DNA of 64,000 bases from Microbacterium sp. C5A9 (GCF_022627955.1 NZ_JABXGD010000007.1:236068-300067), one strand, 5' to 3'. Shown: positions 27,094 to 35,636, counted from the stretch's first letter. The notes: generated by a model not told the origin, from the sequence alone. Numbers and translations are program-made.

Positions 27094-27990
27094 TCAGTCG
27101 AGCGTGAGGCCCCACTGCAGGGTCCAGGTCTCGCCCGGGGTGAGCCGTCGGATGCCGATACCGCTGTTCAGTGCATCGGCGGGAGCGGTCATGGGCTCGA
27201 TCGCGACCGCGAGAGACTGCCCGGGGTACTTGTCGGTGGTGTAGACCTGCACGACGTCGAAGCCCTCGCCCTGCCAGAGCGTGACACGACGACCGTCGGG
27301 GGCGGTGAGCGAGTGCCGCACGAGTCCGTCGGCATCGCGGTCGAGGTCGGTGAAGCCGGTGTCGAGGTGGATGTCTCCGAGACGCACGCCGTCGCGGAGT
27401 GCGGCATCCGCCGGGCGAGTGCCCGTGGGCAGCATCCGCTCATCGGTGTCGAAGGCCGTGTGCGCGGGCACGCTGAGCACGAGATCGTGCGGATCCACAT
27501 CGCCGATCGTGACGAACGGGTGGGTGCCGAGAGCGACCGGAGCGGCCTCGGCCGAACGGTTGGTCAGCGCGTGGGTCACGTCGATGCCGTCTGCGCGCAG
27601 CACATAGGTCACGCTGGTCTCGATCAGGTAGGGGTAGCCCGTCTGCGGGACGATCGTGGCGCTCAGCGTCGTCGCGGATGCGCTCTGCTCGATGTCGTAC
27701 GCCGTGAAGCGCAGGAGTCCGTGGCTGGCGTTGTGGAACTTCGGCTCGGTGAGGGCGAGCTGCCGCTCGACGCCGTCGTCGCTCCAGCGACCGTCGCGGA
27801 CGCGGTTGGGCCAGGGCGCGAGCACGACGCCCGAGCACGACGGGGTCGGGGCGTCGAGGGGATACGGGGCGATGAGGTCGACGGCTCCGATGCGGAGCGA
27901 TCGGAGGGAGGCGCCGACCTGCGCGATCTGAGCGCTGACGTCGCCGAGCTGGAGGTGCACCTGGGTGCCGGTGGGGGATGCGGAGGTCAC
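27094..27990 (-). CDS. Aldose 1-epimerase family protein
   Basis: A 298-residue galactose mutarotase-like protein that interconverts sugar anomers. It shows the beta-sandwich fold with APWPNRVRDGRWS near the N-terminus, the conserved NASHGLLR histidine motif (His in HGL), and the second catalytic region ALGTHPF. The Glu of EPMTAPADALNSG near the end fits the catalytic base. The start is GTG with TACGAT 6 nt before it. It is divergent from the helicase gene and is not next to other sugar genes. Confidence 0.87.
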   Translation of the reverse strand: MTSASPTGTQVHLQLGDVSAQIAQVGASLRSLRIGAVDLIAPYPLDAPTPSCSGVVLAPWPNRVRDGRWSDDGVERQLALTEPKFHNASHGLLRFTAYDIEQSASATTLSATIVPQTGYPYLIETSVTYVLRADGIDVTHALTNRSAEAAPVALGTHPFVTIGDVDPHDLVLSVPAHTAFDTDERMLPTGTRPADAALRDGVRLGDIHLDTGFTDLDRDADGLVRHSLTAPDGRRVTLWQGEGFDVVQVYTTDKYPGQSLAVAIEPMTAPADALNSGIGIRRLTPGETWTLQWGLTLD

Positions 27991-28122
27991 CCCGCAATCG
28001 TAGGGCGCGTCGCACGTGCCGGTGGACTGGGCGGTTTGTCAGGTGCGACCGCTACACTTGATGCGTCGGCTTCGGACACCCGCGCAGTGCGCGGACGTTT
28101 TTGTGTAAGAAGTGTGAGTCCA

Positions 28123-28267
28123 GGGGCCGATGGTGAGCGTCGCTCGACGCTTGATCAACCATCACATGAATGGCCCCGGCCGCTGACAGTCCGGAACCCT
28201 GCTCGATCGCATCCGATCGGGCGCAGGGTGCTCGCGCGTGTGCGCGGCGCTGTTCTCGTGCGAGAAC
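28123..28267 (+). promoter_or_regulatory. Structured 5' leader of the DEAD-box helicase
   Basis: Three helices can form in the 160 nt before the helicase start. (1) GGGGCC (28123-28128) with GGCCCC (28172-28177), enclosing GATGGT (28129-28134) with ACCATC (28158-28163) and AGCGTC (28136-28141) with GACGCT (28146-28151). (2) CCCTGC (28197-28202) with GCAGGG (28223-28228), enclosing two CGATCG copies. (3) GTTCTC (28252-28257) with GAGAAC (28262-28267), ending 17 nt before the ATG. A cis-acting, possibly helicase-sensitive leader is inferred. Confidence 0.5.
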
Positions 28268-28283
28268 TCAGAAGGACACACCC

Positions 28284-30647
28284 ATGCCCAAGAACAAGAA
28301 GCCTCGCGGCGGACGTCCCGCCGCCAACTTCGAGCCGCGCTACGGCGCGAGCAAGACGTCGTTCCACGACCGCCACGCCGGCGGTCGCGACGGCTCGCGA
28401 GACACCCGCGACTCACGCGATTCCCGCGACACCCGTGGCGGACGTGCGGATGCCGGCGAGCGTCGCACCGCGTCTGCCGGTTTCGACCGTCGTCCCGGCA
28501 GCCGCAGCGCCGGCCACCGCGGATACCGCCCCGCCGAAGAGGGCAGTGCGCCCAAGCAGCGCTGGAGCGCGCAGGAGCGCGCGGGTCGCGATGAGGCCCG
28601 CGGCATCCGCAACCGCGCCGAGTCGGGTCGACACAACGCACCGCACAACCGCGACGAGCGTCCCCGCTTCGACGACCGCTCCGAGCGTCCCCGCTACAAC
28701 AGCGACCGTCCGACCGGAGGGCGACGCTTCGACGACCGCCCTCGTCGTGACGACCGCGGCGGCCAGCGTCCGACCGGTCCCGGCACCTACCGCGATGAGC
28801 GCGGCGGCCAGCGTGACGAGCGTCCGCGCCGTGACGACCGCGGCGCCAACACCCAGCGCCAGGGCTTCCGCGACAACGACCACCGCGACGGTGGACGTGC
28901 GGGTCGTGACGACCGCCGTGACCAGCGTTCCGGTGGCTTCCGCGACGATCGCGGTGGCCAGCGCTTCTCCCGTGACGACCGCTCGCAGCGCGACGACCGC
29001 GGCGCGTCCGAGCGTCCGCGCTTCAACCGCGACGACCGTCCCGCCCGCTCGGGTGACCGCACCGAGCGTCCGCGCTTCGACCGCGCATCGTCCGAGCGTC
29101 CGCGCTTCGACCGTGACGAGCGTCCGCGTCGTGACGACCGCAACGACCGCCCGCGTCGTGACGACCGTGCCGGCGCCGACCGCCCCGAGCGCTCCTTCGA
29201 CGCCGACCGCGCCCGCCGCGCCTTCGACCGTGACCGCGCCCAGCGTTCGATCGAGGGCGGCCGCGACGAGCGCTCGCGTCCGTCGACGGGTGGCGCGTAC
29301 CGCACCGAGCGTCCGCGTCGCGACGACCGCACCGCTCGCGATGCGCGTCCGACCCGCGACGACTGGAACAAGAAGCCCAAGGCCGCTTTCGAGCCGACCG
29401 ACGACGTCGTGCACGAGCGCCTCGAGGCCAAGTCCGTGGCAGCGGTCGAGGTCGACGGTGTGAGCTTCGGCGACCTCGGTCTGGGATCCAACATCGTCGA
29501 GACCCTCGTCGGCATGGGCGCGGCGACGCCGTTCCCGATCCAGGCGGCCAGCATCCCGGCCGTGCTCGAGGGCCGAGATGTGCTCGCCCGTGGCCGCACC
29601 GGCTCCGGCAAGACCATCGCCTTCGGCGCTCCGCTCGTCGAGCGCGTGCTGCAGTCGCAGGCCGGCAAGCGTCGTGAGTTCGGCCGGTCGCCGCGCGCGA
29701 TCATCCTCGCTCCGACCCGTGAGCTCGCGCTGCAGATCGACCGCACGATCCAGCCGATCGCCCGCAGCGTCGGTCTCTTCACCACGCAGATCTACGGCGG
29801 CGTGCCCCAGGGCCGTCAGGTGGGCGCGCTGAAGAAGGGCGTCGACATCGTGATCGGCACGCCCGGTCGCATCGAGGACCTGGTCAACCAGGGCAAGCTC
29901 GATCTCTCCGACTGCCGCATCGCGGTGCTCGACGAGGCCGACCACATGTGCGAGCTCGGGTTCGTCGAGCCGGTGCAGCGCATCCTGCGTCACACCGCCG
30001 ACGGCAGCCAGAAGCTGCTCTTCTCGGCGACGCTCGACCGTGAGGTCGCGGCGCTCGTCGACGAGTTCCTCGTCGATCCGGCCGTCTACGAGGTCGCCGG
30101 TGAAGACCAGGACTCGAGCACGATCGAGCACCGCGTGCTCGTGATCGAGCACCGGGACAAGGCCGACATCCTCACCTCCCTCGTCGACCGCGACGGCAAG
30201 ACCCTCGTCTTCGCCCGCACCCGCGCCTACGCCGACATGCTCGCCGAGCAGTTCGACGATGCCGGCATCCCCGCGGTGTCGCTGCACGGTGATCTCAACC
30301 AGGCCAAGCGCACGCGCAACCTCGAGCGGCTCACCTCGGGTCGCGTCAACGTGCTCGTCGCGACCGACGTCGCCGCCCGCGGCATCCACGTCGACGACAT
30401 CGACCTGGTCGTGCAGGCCGATGCTCCGGACGAGTACAAGACGTACCTGCACCGCTCCGGTCGCACCGGCCGCGCGGGCCGTTCGGGCCGTGTCGTGACG
30501 CTGATCACGCGTCAGCGTCAGCGCCGCATGACCGAGCTGCTCGAGCGCGCCGAGATCGACGCGCCGTTCGAGAACGCTCGCATCGACGACGACCTGATCG
30601 AGGAGATCGCCGGTCGCGTGCCGACGGCGGCAGACCTCACGGCCTGA
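28284..30647 (+). CDS. DEAD-box RNA helicase with long Arg/Asp-rich N-terminus
   Basis: A 787-residue ATP-dependent RNA helicase, probably acting in cold adaptation, ribosome assembly or RNA decay. Residues 1-393 are low complexity, made of phrases such as DDRGGQR, ERPRFDRD and ERPRRDDR. The helicase core starts at SFGDLGLG (394) with Q motif PFPIQAASIP, Walker A GRTGSGKT (437-444), PTRELALQ, DEAD (550-553), SAT, ATDVAARGIHV and HRSGRTGRAGR. Most bacterial relatives carry such tails at the C-terminus and shorter, so the N-terminal position and length are unusual. GAAGGA precedes ATG 28284. A structured leader and a strong terminator frame it. Confidence 0.92.
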   Translation: MPKNKKPRGGRPAANFEPRYGASKTSFHDRHAGGRDGSRDTRDSRDSRDTRGGRADAGERRTASAGFDRRPGSRSAGHRGYRPAEEGSAPKQRWSAQERAGRDEARGIRNRAESGRHNAPHNRDERPRFDDRSERPRYNSDRPTGGRRFDDRPRRDDRGGQRPTGPGTYRDERGGQRDERPRRDDRGANTQRQGFRDNDHRDGGRAGRDDRRDQRSGGFRDDRGGQRFSRDDRSQRDDRGASERPRFNRDDRPARSGDRTERPRFDRASSERPRFDRDERPRRDDRNDRPRRDDRAGADRPERSFDADRARRAFDRDRAQRSIEGGRDERSRPSTGGAYRTERPRRDDRTARDARPTRDDWNKKPKAAFEPTDDVVHERLEAKSVAAVEVDGVSFGDLGLGSNIVETLVGMGAATPFPIQAASIPAVLEGRDVLARGRTGSGKTIAFGAPLVERVLQSQAGKRREFGRSPRAIILAPTRELALQIDRTIQPIARSVGLFTTQIYGGVPQGRQVGALKKGVDIVIGTPGRIEDLVNQGKLDLSDCRIAVLDEADHMCELGFVEPVQRILRHTADGSQKLLFSATLDREVAALVDEFLVDPAVYEVAGEDQDSSTIEHRVLVIEHRDKADILTSLVDRDGKTLVFARTRAYADMLAEQFDDAGIPAVSLHGDLNQAKRTRNLERLTSGRVNVLVATDVAARGIHVDDIDLVVQADAPDEYKTYLHRSGRTGRAGRSGRVVTLITRQRQRRMTELLERAEIDAPFENARIDDDLIEEIAGRVPTAADLTA

Positions 30648-30662
30648 TCCGTCCGACTCGAA

Positions 30663-30694
30663 GGCCCCGTCCCTGCATCCGCGGGGGCGGGGCC
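30663..30694 (+). terminator. Terminator of the helicase gene
   Basis: GGCCCCG (30663-30669) pairs with CGGGGCC (30688-30694), with additional GC pairing inside. It lies 16 nt after the stop. Confidence 0.75.
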
Positions 30695-30715
30695 ATCGTC
30701 GTGCGTCGGCCCCTG

Positions 30716-30784
30716 GGGCGGTGAACTCGCTGTCGGGCGGAGGAACGCGCGCGCGTCGGCCTCCCTACGGGGAGTTCACCGCCC
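30716..30784. repeat. 69-bp element with perfect 13-bp inverted ends
   Basis: GGGCGGTGAACTC (30716-30728) and GAGTTCACCGCCC (30772-30784) are exact reverse complements enclosing 43 nt with an internal GGAGG/CCTCC pair. No coding potential and no clear target duplication. It could be a small non-autonomous insertion or a second terminator. Confidence 0.55.
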
Positions 30785-30800
30785 ACACGGTGCCCGAGGG

Positions 30801-30872
30801 GCGGATGCCGCGGTGCATGGCGACGCGGCACGTGGTGCGGATGCCGCGGTGCATGGCGACGCGGCACGTGGT
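30801..30872. repeat. Two exact tandem copies of a 36-bp unit
   Basis: The 36-bp unit beginning GCGGATGCCGCGGTGCATGG occupies 30801-30836 and is repeated exactly at 30837-30872, followed by four bases of a third copy. It lies just past the stop of the YaeQ-like gene and appears to be a recent slippage or duplication. Confidence 0.85.
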
Positions 30873-30883
30873 GCGGAGCCGAC

Positions 30884-31423
30884 TCAGCCCAGCTCGTGCA
30901 CGTGCACGGCGCTGGTCACGCTCGTGCCGTTGAGGTCGAGGTACAGGGTTCCCTCGGTGACGGTGATCGTCATGGTGTTGCGGCGCTCGATGAGCGGAGC
31001 GGCCGACTCGATGAATCCGGGGTCGAAGCTGAAGACCCGGATGTCCTCGGAGCGGTGGATGCGCTTGTCGACCCACGGGGCCATCACCTTCACCGGATCG
31101 CGGTGCGTGTAGACGACCGTGCGCTCGGCGAGGCGGCTGCCGTAGTGCAGGCGTTCGGCGTCGGGGGCGCCGACCTCGATCCAGGCCGTGGTCTGTCCGG
31201 TGAGGTCGCGCACGAGCACGGCCGGCTCATCGGTCTGTGAGATGCCGCCGCCGAAGGCGATGCCCTCGGTGAACTCGAGCCCGTAGGCCAGCACGCGGGT
31301 GAGCATGTAGGCGTCGGTCTCGGACGGATGCCTCGCGACGCGCAGCGCGAAGTCGTCGTACACGCCGCGATCCATGTCGGCGAGCTGGACGTCGAACGTG
31401 TGCATTGTGGAGCCGATAGCCAT
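30884..31423 (-). CDS. YaeQ family protein
   Basis: A 179-residue protein with the YaeQ pattern: MHTFDVQLADMDRGVYDD, LRVARHPSETDAYMLTRVLA, the Asp/Gly-rich GGGISQTDEPAV, and IEVGAPDAERLHYGSR. The family has a PD-(D/E)XK-like nuclease fold in known structures, but its activity is uncertain; the Glu-Val of WIEVG fits the core strand. The start at 31423 has TAGGCT 8 nt upstream. Two earlier in-frame regions are less family-like. It is not clearly in an operon with the radical SAM gene upstream (101 nt). Confidence 0.82.
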   Translation of the reverse strand: MAIGSTMHTFDVQLADMDRGVYDDFALRVARHPSETDAYMLTRVLAYGLEFTEGIAFGGGISQTDEPAVLVRDLTGQTTAWIEVGAPDAERLHYGSRLAERTVVYTHRDPVKVMAPWVDKRIHRSEDIRVFSFDPGFIESAAPLIERRNTMTITVTEGTLYLDLNGTSVTSAVHVHELG

Positions 31424-31523
31424 AACGAACGAGCCTACGCGTCCGTGGCAGGGGTCGCCGACGCGTCCGGCACGCCTGCCTGCGCCGCAGCGGTCAGAAG
31501 AGCAGTGCTCGGAACGGCAGCGC

Positions 31524-33047
31524 TCAGAACAGCATCGGCTGTGCGGGCGCGGGTGAGGGGGCGAACGCGGGCGCGGGCCGCCCGTGGGGCGCGGACGCAC
31601 GGATGCCGCGCACCGGATAGTCGTCCTCGTGCTGTGCGTCGAGCCCATGCAGCCGGATCAGCGGTCGGGCCCGCTTCGCGAGCCACTGGCGATAGCCCTT
31701 CGGGGCTTCGGCGGAGACGCCCGGATACAGCCCCCGGTACGACGAGACGAGGTCGGGGCGGAACTCCCCGAGCCACTGCATGAACCACGGCTTCACCCCG
31801 GCGCGCAGATGCAGCGCGCCGTAGACGACGCTGCTCGCCCCGGCCTCCTTGATGCGTCGCAGTGCGGTGTCGATCGCCTCGACCGAGTCGGTCATGTGCG
31901 GCATGATCGGCATCAGGAAGACCGTGACGCGGAAGCCGGCGTCGCGCAGGGCTCGCACCGTGTCGAGACGCGCCTGCGTGGTCGGGGTTCCGGGTTCGAT
32001 GGCCTTCTGCAACTCGTCGTCGTACATCGCGATCGACATCTGGATGTCGACGGGCACGCGCTGTGCGGCTCTCACGAGCACGGGGATGTCTCGCCGGATC
32101 AGCGTTCCCTTGGTCAGGATCGAGATCGGCGTGCCCGACGCGGCGAGGGCGTCGATGATGCCGGGCATGAGCCTGTAGCGCCCCTCGGCCCGCTGGTAGG
32201 GATCGGTGTTCGTGCCGAGAGCGACGGTCTCATGGGCCCAGCTGCCGCGGCGCAGCTCTCTCTGCAGCACCTCCACGATGTTCGTCTTGACGACGATCTG
32301 CGAATCGAAGTCGGCGCCGCCGTCGAGATCGAGGTACTCGTGCGTCCCGCGAGCGAAGCAGTTGTGACTGACGACCCCGTTCGCGACGAAGTCTCCTGTT
32401 CCCGTCGTGATGTCGAGGAGATCCTGTTCTCTGGGGATCGCCGAGATGCTCACCACCCGCAGCCCGGCGGAGCTCTTCACCGCCGTTCCCACGGCGGCGC
32501 CCGTCGCACCGGTCCCGTACCCCATGAGCCGGTTGTTCGTGGTCAGATGCGGGCGCTGGCCGGACGCGGCATCCATCACGTGCTTCCACCCGCGATCCGT
32601 GAGGAATCGGTGATCCCCGCTCGCGACGATCTCCGTGCCGTCGGCGAGGGCCACCCGGTAGGCGGGCTTGCGTGTGGGCCATTTCGCCTGGATCGTCGTA
32701 CGGACGTATCGCCTGTATCGCCCGTGGCGCTCGGTGCCGATGATCTCATCGCCGATCTCCAGGTCGGAGAGCGGGCGTTGCCGTCCGTCCGCGCACAGGA
32801 TCGACGTGTCGGGGGAGAGGCAGTACACGCAGGCATGACTGCATCCGCGATACGGGTTGATGGTCCACGCGAAGGGCATGCGTGACGCACCCGGAACATG
32901 GTTGAGGGCCGACTTCGACAGCACCTCGTGGAACGTCATGCCCGCGAACTCCGGGGTGGTCACGGTGCGGACGAGCCCGGCACGGTTCTCGAGGCCCGGC
33001 AGCGCGGACTCGTCCGCCTCTCCGACCTTCTGCCCCTGCCATCGCAT
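31524..33047 (-). CDS. Radical SAM protein (Rv2578c/SplB-like) interrupted by an intein
   Basis: A 507-residue precursor; removal of a 154-residue intein would leave a 353-residue radical SAM enzyme of the Rv2578c, COG1533-like group. The host protein begins MRWQGQKVGEADES and has PYRGCSHACVYC, in which the third cluster cysteine position is interrupted. After the intein it resumes CFARGTHEYLDLDGGADF. Splicing rebuilds C69-x3-C73-x2-C(230), the CxxxCxxC site for the 4Fe-4S cluster that cleaves SAM. Relatives include DNA photoproduct lyases, so a repair role is possible but not shown. A degenerate SOS-like box lies before the start. Confidence 0.92.
   Translation of the reverse strand: MRWQGQKVGEADESALPGLENRAGLVRTVTTPEFAGMTFHEVLSKSALNHVPGASRMPFAWTINPYRGCSHACVYCLSPDTSILCADGRQRPLSDLEIGDEIIGTERHGRYRRYVRTTIQAKWPTRKPAYRVALADGTEIVASGDHRFLTDRGWKHVMDAASGQRPHLTTNNRLMGYGTGATGAAVGTAVKSSAGLRVVSISAIPREQDLLDITTGTGDFVANGVVSHNCFARGTHEYLDLDGGADFDSQIVVKTNIVEVLQRELRRGSWAHETVALGTNTDPYQRAEGRYRLMPGIIDALAASGTPISILTKGTLIRRDIPVLVRAAQRVPVDIQMSIAMYDDELQKAIEPGTPTTQARLDTVRALRDAGFRVTVFLMPIMPHMTDSVEAIDTALRRIKEAGASSVVYGALHLRAGVKPWFMQWLGEFRPDLVSSYRGLYPGVSAEAPKGYRQWLAKRARPLIRLHGLDAQHEDDYPVRGIRASAPHGRPAPAFAPSPAPAQPMLF
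32361..32822 (-). other. Mini-intein, 154 residues, inside the radical SAM gene
   Basis: Residues Cys76 to Asn229 of the precursor. N-terminal block A reads CLSPDTSILCADGRQRPLSD. Block B has DHRFLT with the S-x-x-H (143-146) of the first splicing step. Block F is LLDITTGTGDFVANG and block G is VVSHN, followed by the nucleophile Cys230. All residues needed for class 1 splicing are present. No LAGLIDADG or HNH endonuclease segment fits in the length, so it is a mini-intein that can no longer home by itself. Its base composition is only slightly lower in GC than the host gene. Confidence 0.93.
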
Positions 33048-33054
33048 AGTTCAT

Positions 33055-33070
33055 TCGAACATAGGAACGA
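33055..33070 (-). promoter_or_regulatory. Degenerate SOS (LexA)-like box before the radical SAM gene
   Basis: TCGAAC-ATAG-GAACGA matches 10 of the 12 defined positions of the actinobacterial SOS box TCGAAC-N4-GTTCGA. The right half has AA in place of TT. It lies 8-23 nt upstream of the start codon. Confidence 0.3.
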
Positions 33071-33170
33071 GTCGTGCGTCAACCTGATTCGCAGTTCTCT
33101 TCGATCGCGACGGCGGTGCGGCGGGGATCGCGGCAGGGGTCTCCGATGCGACTTAAGACACAATGGAGCA

Positions 33171-34106
33171 ATGCTCTCCTCGCCGCAGCCTCAGCATGCG
33201 GCACGGCGTTCCCGGGTCCTCGGGGCTGCTCTGCCGCTCGGTCTCGCGGTGACCGCCGTCGGAGTCCTGCTCTCGCTCGCGAGCACCCCGACCGCGGTCT
33301 CGACCCAGCCCGAGCCGGCGCTGCCCGAGCCGGTCGTGATCGCGTCGGTGCCCGAGGTGCAGGTCGGGGCGACGACCGCGGCCGATCCGTGTTCCGAGCC
33401 GAGCGTGCTCGAGGCGATCGCCGTGGCCGACGACGCGGCCATCATCGCGGGCTTCGGCGGTGGTGAGAGCTTCCGCTCCGCCGTGGTGGCGGGCAACGCG
33501 CCGTGCATCTCGCTCGCCGACCCCGCGCACGTGTGGGTGGTGGTCAACAAGGCGCGTCCGCTCGATCCGATCGAGTACGCGCCCTCGTCGCTCGCCGACC
33601 TGCCGATGCAGATGACCACGAGGTCGGGTCAGGCTCGGTCCGATGTCGCGGCGGCGATCGGCGCTCTGGTGGCCGACGCGGCGGCCGAGGGGGCGGGGAG
33701 CATCGGAGCGAACAACGGGTATCGGTCCTACGATCTTCAGGTCGCGACGCACGCGTCTCACGTGCGCAACAGCGGTCAGGCGGGCGCGGATGCGTCCTCG
33801 GCCCGTGCAGGCCACAGCGAGCACCAGACCGGCCTCGCCCTCGACCTCGTGGCCTGTGATTCCGCGTGCGGAGGGATCGACGCCTTCGGCGGCACTCCGC
33901 AGGGGGCATGGGTGGCCGAGAACGCCTGGGAGTACGGGTTCATCGTGCGCTACGAGCAGGGTGGCACGGGCATCACCGGGTACAAGCCGGAACCGTGGCA
34001 TCTGAGGTACCTCGGCCCGGAGCTCGCGGCTGCCTACCACCACGGCGGATATCACACGCTCGAGGAGTTCTTCGCGCTTCCCGCGGCTCCCGATTACGCG
34101 CACTGA
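33171..34106 (+). CDS. D-alanyl-D-alanine carboxypeptidase, VanY/M15B type
   Basis: A 311-residue secreted or membrane-anchored zinc peptidase that trims D-Ala from peptidoglycan peptides. One N-terminal helix (about 16-36, LGAALPLGLAVTAVGVLLSL) acts as signal anchor. The M15 zinc motifs are SEHQTGLALD (216-225; ligands H218 and D225) and PWH (H277 in EPWHLRYLG), with NGYRSYDLQ as the usual fold mark. CACAAT 6 nt before ATG 33171 suggests leaderless initiation. It is divergent from the radical SAM gene. Confidence 0.9.
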   Translation: MLSSPQPQHAARRSRVLGAALPLGLAVTAVGVLLSLASTPTAVSTQPEPALPEPVVIASVPEVQVGATTAADPCSEPSVLEAIAVADDAAIIAGFGGGESFRSAVVAGNAPCISLADPAHVWVVVNKARPLDPIEYAPSSLADLPMQMTTRSGQARSDVAAAIGALVADAAAEGAGSIGANNGYRSYDLQVATHASHVRNSGQAGADASSARAGHSEHQTGLALDLVACDSACGGIDAFGGTPQGAWVAENAWEYGFIVRYEQGGTGITGYKPEPWHLRYLGPELAAAYHHGGYHTLEEFFALPAAPDYAH

Positions 34107-34256
34107 TCAGCCGTAAAGGCGTTCTTGCGGCATCCGACAAACGCGAAACCCAGTCTCACCTCCTGTGAGATGCATTCCCACAACCGACTGTCGCCGCATC
34201 GGGCACCGGCATAGAATCGCCGGAGCAAAGACGCACGAGACGTTCGGGAGGACGCA

Positions 34257-35420
34257 ATGGAACGCGACATCTACGAAGAGGATCACGAGGCCTTCCGCGA
34301 CCTCGTCAAGGACTTCGTCAAGCGCCACGTGAGCAACGAGGCGATCGAGCGATGGGATGCCGCGGGAGAGATCGACCGCGCCACCATGCTGGCGGCCGGT
34401 GAGGCGGGCCTGATCGGTCTGTCGGTGCCCGAGGAGTTCGGCGGTGCCGGGATGCTGCAGGACTACCGCTTCCGCACCATCGTGATGGAAGAGGTCATCG
34501 CCTCGGGCGCAGGGTCGCTGGCGGGCGCCTTCGGCATCCAGGACGACCTGGCCGTGCCCTACCTCGTGCACATGGGCACGCAGGAGCAGAAGGAGAAGTG
34601 GCTGCCCCGCATGGCCACGGGCGAGGTGCTGGGTGCGCTCGCCATGACCGACCCCGGAGCGGGATCGGATCTGCGCGGCATCAAGACCAACGCCAAGAAG
34701 GTCGACGGCGGGTACATCCTCAACGGCGCGAAGACCTTCATCTCCTCGGGCTCCACGGCCGACGTGGTCGTGACCTTCGTCAAGACGGGCGAGGGCAACC
34801 GGCCTGACGCGTTCAGCCTGCTGCTCGTCGAGAAGGGCATGAAGGGCTTCGACCAGGGCAAGCGGCTCAGCAAGATGGGCTTCCACGGCTGGGACACGGC
34901 CGAGCTCAGCTTCACCGACGTGTTCATCCCCGACGAGAACCTCATCAGCGGCAAGGAGGGGCAGGGCTTCATCCAGCTGATGCTGAACCTGCCGCTCGAG
35001 CGCCTCTCGATCGGCGTCGCCGCGGCCGCGGCCGCACAGGCCGCCCTCGACTGGACCGTCGCCTACACGAAGGACCGCGAGGCGTTCGGCGAGCGCATCG
35101 CCGACTTCCAGAACACCCGCTTCCGCCTCGCCGACATGGCGGCGACCACCGACGCGATGTGGGCGTACATCGACCGTGCGCTGCTCGCCTACAAGAACAG
35201 CACGCTCACCGCGGAGGACGCCGCGAAGGTCAAGTTCTGGGCGACCGAGCGCGAGTGGGAGGTGCTCGACACCGGCGTGCAGCTGCACGGCGGCTACGGC
35301 TACATCATGGAGTACCCGATCGCCCGGGCGTTCACCGATGCTCGGGTGCACCGCATCTACGGCGGCACCAACGAGATCATGCGCGACCTCGTCGGTCGTC
35401 AGATCGTCGGCAAGCGCTGA
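34257..35420 (+). CDS. Acyl-CoA dehydrogenase, long-chain/isovaleryl-like
   Basis: A 387-residue FAD acyl-CoA dehydrogenase of beta-oxidation or branched-chain catabolism. It shows AMTDPGAGSDLRGI (FAD-binding strand), the FISSGSTAD region and the C-terminal GGYGYIMEYPIARAF. The usual medium-chain catalytic Glu is Gly in RIYGGTNEI; instead Glu248 in LPLERLSIG matches the alternative base used by long-chain and isovaleryl enzymes. GGGAGGACG precedes the ATG. It is monocistronic with a very strong terminator. No electron-transfer flavoprotein gene is nearby. Confidence 0.92.
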   Translation: MERDIYEEDHEAFRDLVKDFVKRHVSNEAIERWDAAGEIDRATMLAAGEAGLIGLSVPEEFGGAGMLQDYRFRTIVMEEVIASGAGSLAGAFGIQDDLAVPYLVHMGTQEQKEKWLPRMATGEVLGALAMTDPGAGSDLRGIKTNAKKVDGGYILNGAKTFISSGSTADVVVTFVKTGEGNRPDAFSLLLVEKGMKGFDQGKRLSKMGFHGWDTAELSFTDVFIPDENLISGKEGQGFIQLMLNLPLERLSIGVAAAAAAQAALDWTVAYTKDREAFGERIADFQNTRFRLADMAATTDAMWAYIDRALLAYKNSTLTAEDAAKVKFWATEREWEVLDTGVQLHGGYGYIMEYPIARAFTDARVHRIYGGTNEIMRDLVGRQIVGKR

Positions 35421-35432
35421 CGTCCCGTCTGC

Positions 35433-35466
35433 GAAAGGCCCAGGATGCTCGCATCCTGGGCCTTTC
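35433..35466 (+). terminator. 16-bp perfect hairpin terminator after the acyl-CoA dehydrogenase
   Basis: GAAAGGCCCAGGATGC (35433-35448) pairs exactly with GCATCCTGGGCCTTTC (35451-35466). It ends 12 nt after the stop codon in its left arm, and the TTTC end provides a short U tract. Confidence 0.85.
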
Positions 35467-35636
35467 TCGTCGGGGCGGCGCACCGTCCGACCCGAGGACG
35501 GATCCTCTTCCGGGCACAGATTCGGACCGCAGGCGCGACGCGCCGGGATGGGCGGCCGGATGACGGCGCGCCGCGCGACGGCATCCGAAGCCCAGCCCGG
35601 AGGAGGGGCACCGGAAGGCGATCAGTCGAGCGCCGG

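Noticed and set aside
32361..32822. Reading the interrupted radical SAM gene as a foreign insertion or pseudogene
   Set aside because: The frame is open throughout and the insert has all intein blocks with exact C...HN-C borders.
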